DNA from: CAIVND01 sp035532075
GTDB taxonomy: Bacteria; Actinomycetota; Acidimicrobiia; Acidimicrobiales; Bog-793
DNA length: 6,308 nucleotides
Assembly: GCA_035532075.1 (NCBI GenBank)
Contig: DATKRV010000054.1
Span: forward strand, 1 to 6,308
Direction: 5' to 3'
Both the position numbers and the translations under genes were made by a program. This document shows, piece after piece, positions 6,153-6,308 of the stretch. Numbering within the stretch: the stretch's first letter is position 1; each line of letters opens with the position of its first letter. The notes under the pieces are model-generated. The model was not told the DNA's origin. It was given only the letters and a program-made list of their open reading frames with translations, and searched no databases.

Positions 6153-6308
6153 ATGATCACCACCGAGCACAACGACCGACTCACAAGGGTCGGCAAGGGA
6201 ACTCCGGGTGGCGAGATGATGCGCCGTTACTGGCACCCGATCGCACCAAGCGCGAAGCTCGACGAGAACCCGGTACAGAGCGTGCGCATCCTCGGCGAGG
6301 ACCTCGTG
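6153..6308 (+). CDS. Rieske [2Fe-2S] ring-hydroxylating oxygenase, N-terminus (partial, runs off right edge)
   Basis: The first 52 codons of a Rieske non-heme iron oxygenase alpha subunit, of the type annotated as aromatic ring-hydroxylating dioxygenase or phthalate 4,5-dioxygenase-like. Such enzymes insert oxygen into aromatic or related substrates in the cytoplasm, using electrons from a reductase partner. The N-terminal signature 'NDRLTRVGKGTPGGEMMRRY' followed by 'WHPIAPSAKL' and 'VRILGEDLV' (44-52) matches the family pattern 'N.RLTRVGPGTPMGELLRRYWHPV....L....VR.LGEDLV'. The Rieske cluster ligands (CxH and CxxH) and the iron-binding facial triad lie beyond the window, so substrate and integrity cannot be judged. 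The start is set by the strong GAGGAGGG site. It is the only well-expressed-looking catabolic gene here and seems unrelated to the acylation cluster. Confidence 0.88.
   Translation, partial: MITTEHNDRLTRVGKGTPGGEMMRRYWHPIAPSAKLDENPVQSVRILGEDLV

Overview
The window is GC-rich bacterial DNA. A class A RNase P RNA of actinobacterial type, DUF459-like SGNH hydrolases, an OafA-type acyltransferase and the start of a Rieske oxygenase together suggest an actinomycete, possibly of the Acidimicrobiia or a related environmental lineage. This placement is inference; no taxonomic marker settles it.

Left edge (1-910): the 5' part of xseA (exodeoxyribonuclease VII large subunit) runs leftward off the window. 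Facing away from it is a complete rnpB gene (about 563-910) closed by a perfect 12-bp P1 helix. Its P4 core carries two sequence changes that compensate each other across the helix.

Middle (911-1941): about 1 kb without a convincing intact gene. It holds a strong hairpin, protein-like stretches interrupted by stops or frame changes on the minus strand, and a plus-strand stretch that resembles the C-terminal tail of a glycosyltransferase. This looks like gene debris.

Surface-acylation cluster (1942-5513): a plus-strand membrane acyltransferase (acyltransferase-3 family) converges on two minus-strand genes for secreted or membrane-anchored SGNH hydrolases. The acyltransferase keeps the last transmembrane helix that normally leads into a fused SGNH domain, but stops directly after it. 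The natural reading is a split system: the integral membrane protein brings an acyl group across the membrane and one or both separate SGNH proteins transfer it to, or remove it from, a cell-surface glycan. The two SGNH proteins are paralogs. The upstream one has Asp in place of the oxyanion-hole Asn. They are separated by 377 bp of further apparently non-coding or decayed sequence.

Right edge (5514-6308): next to the upstream SGNH gene lies the 3' remnant of a tyrosine recombinase (phage-type integrase), broken by two frameshifts and with the catalytic Tyr codon changed to His. It marks past mobile-element activity. After about 230 bp comes the start of a Rieske-type ring-hydroxylating oxygenase with a strong ribosome binding site, cut off by the window end. 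Overall this is conserved core genes on the left, an acylation module embedded in decayed accessory DNA, and a catabolic gene on the right.
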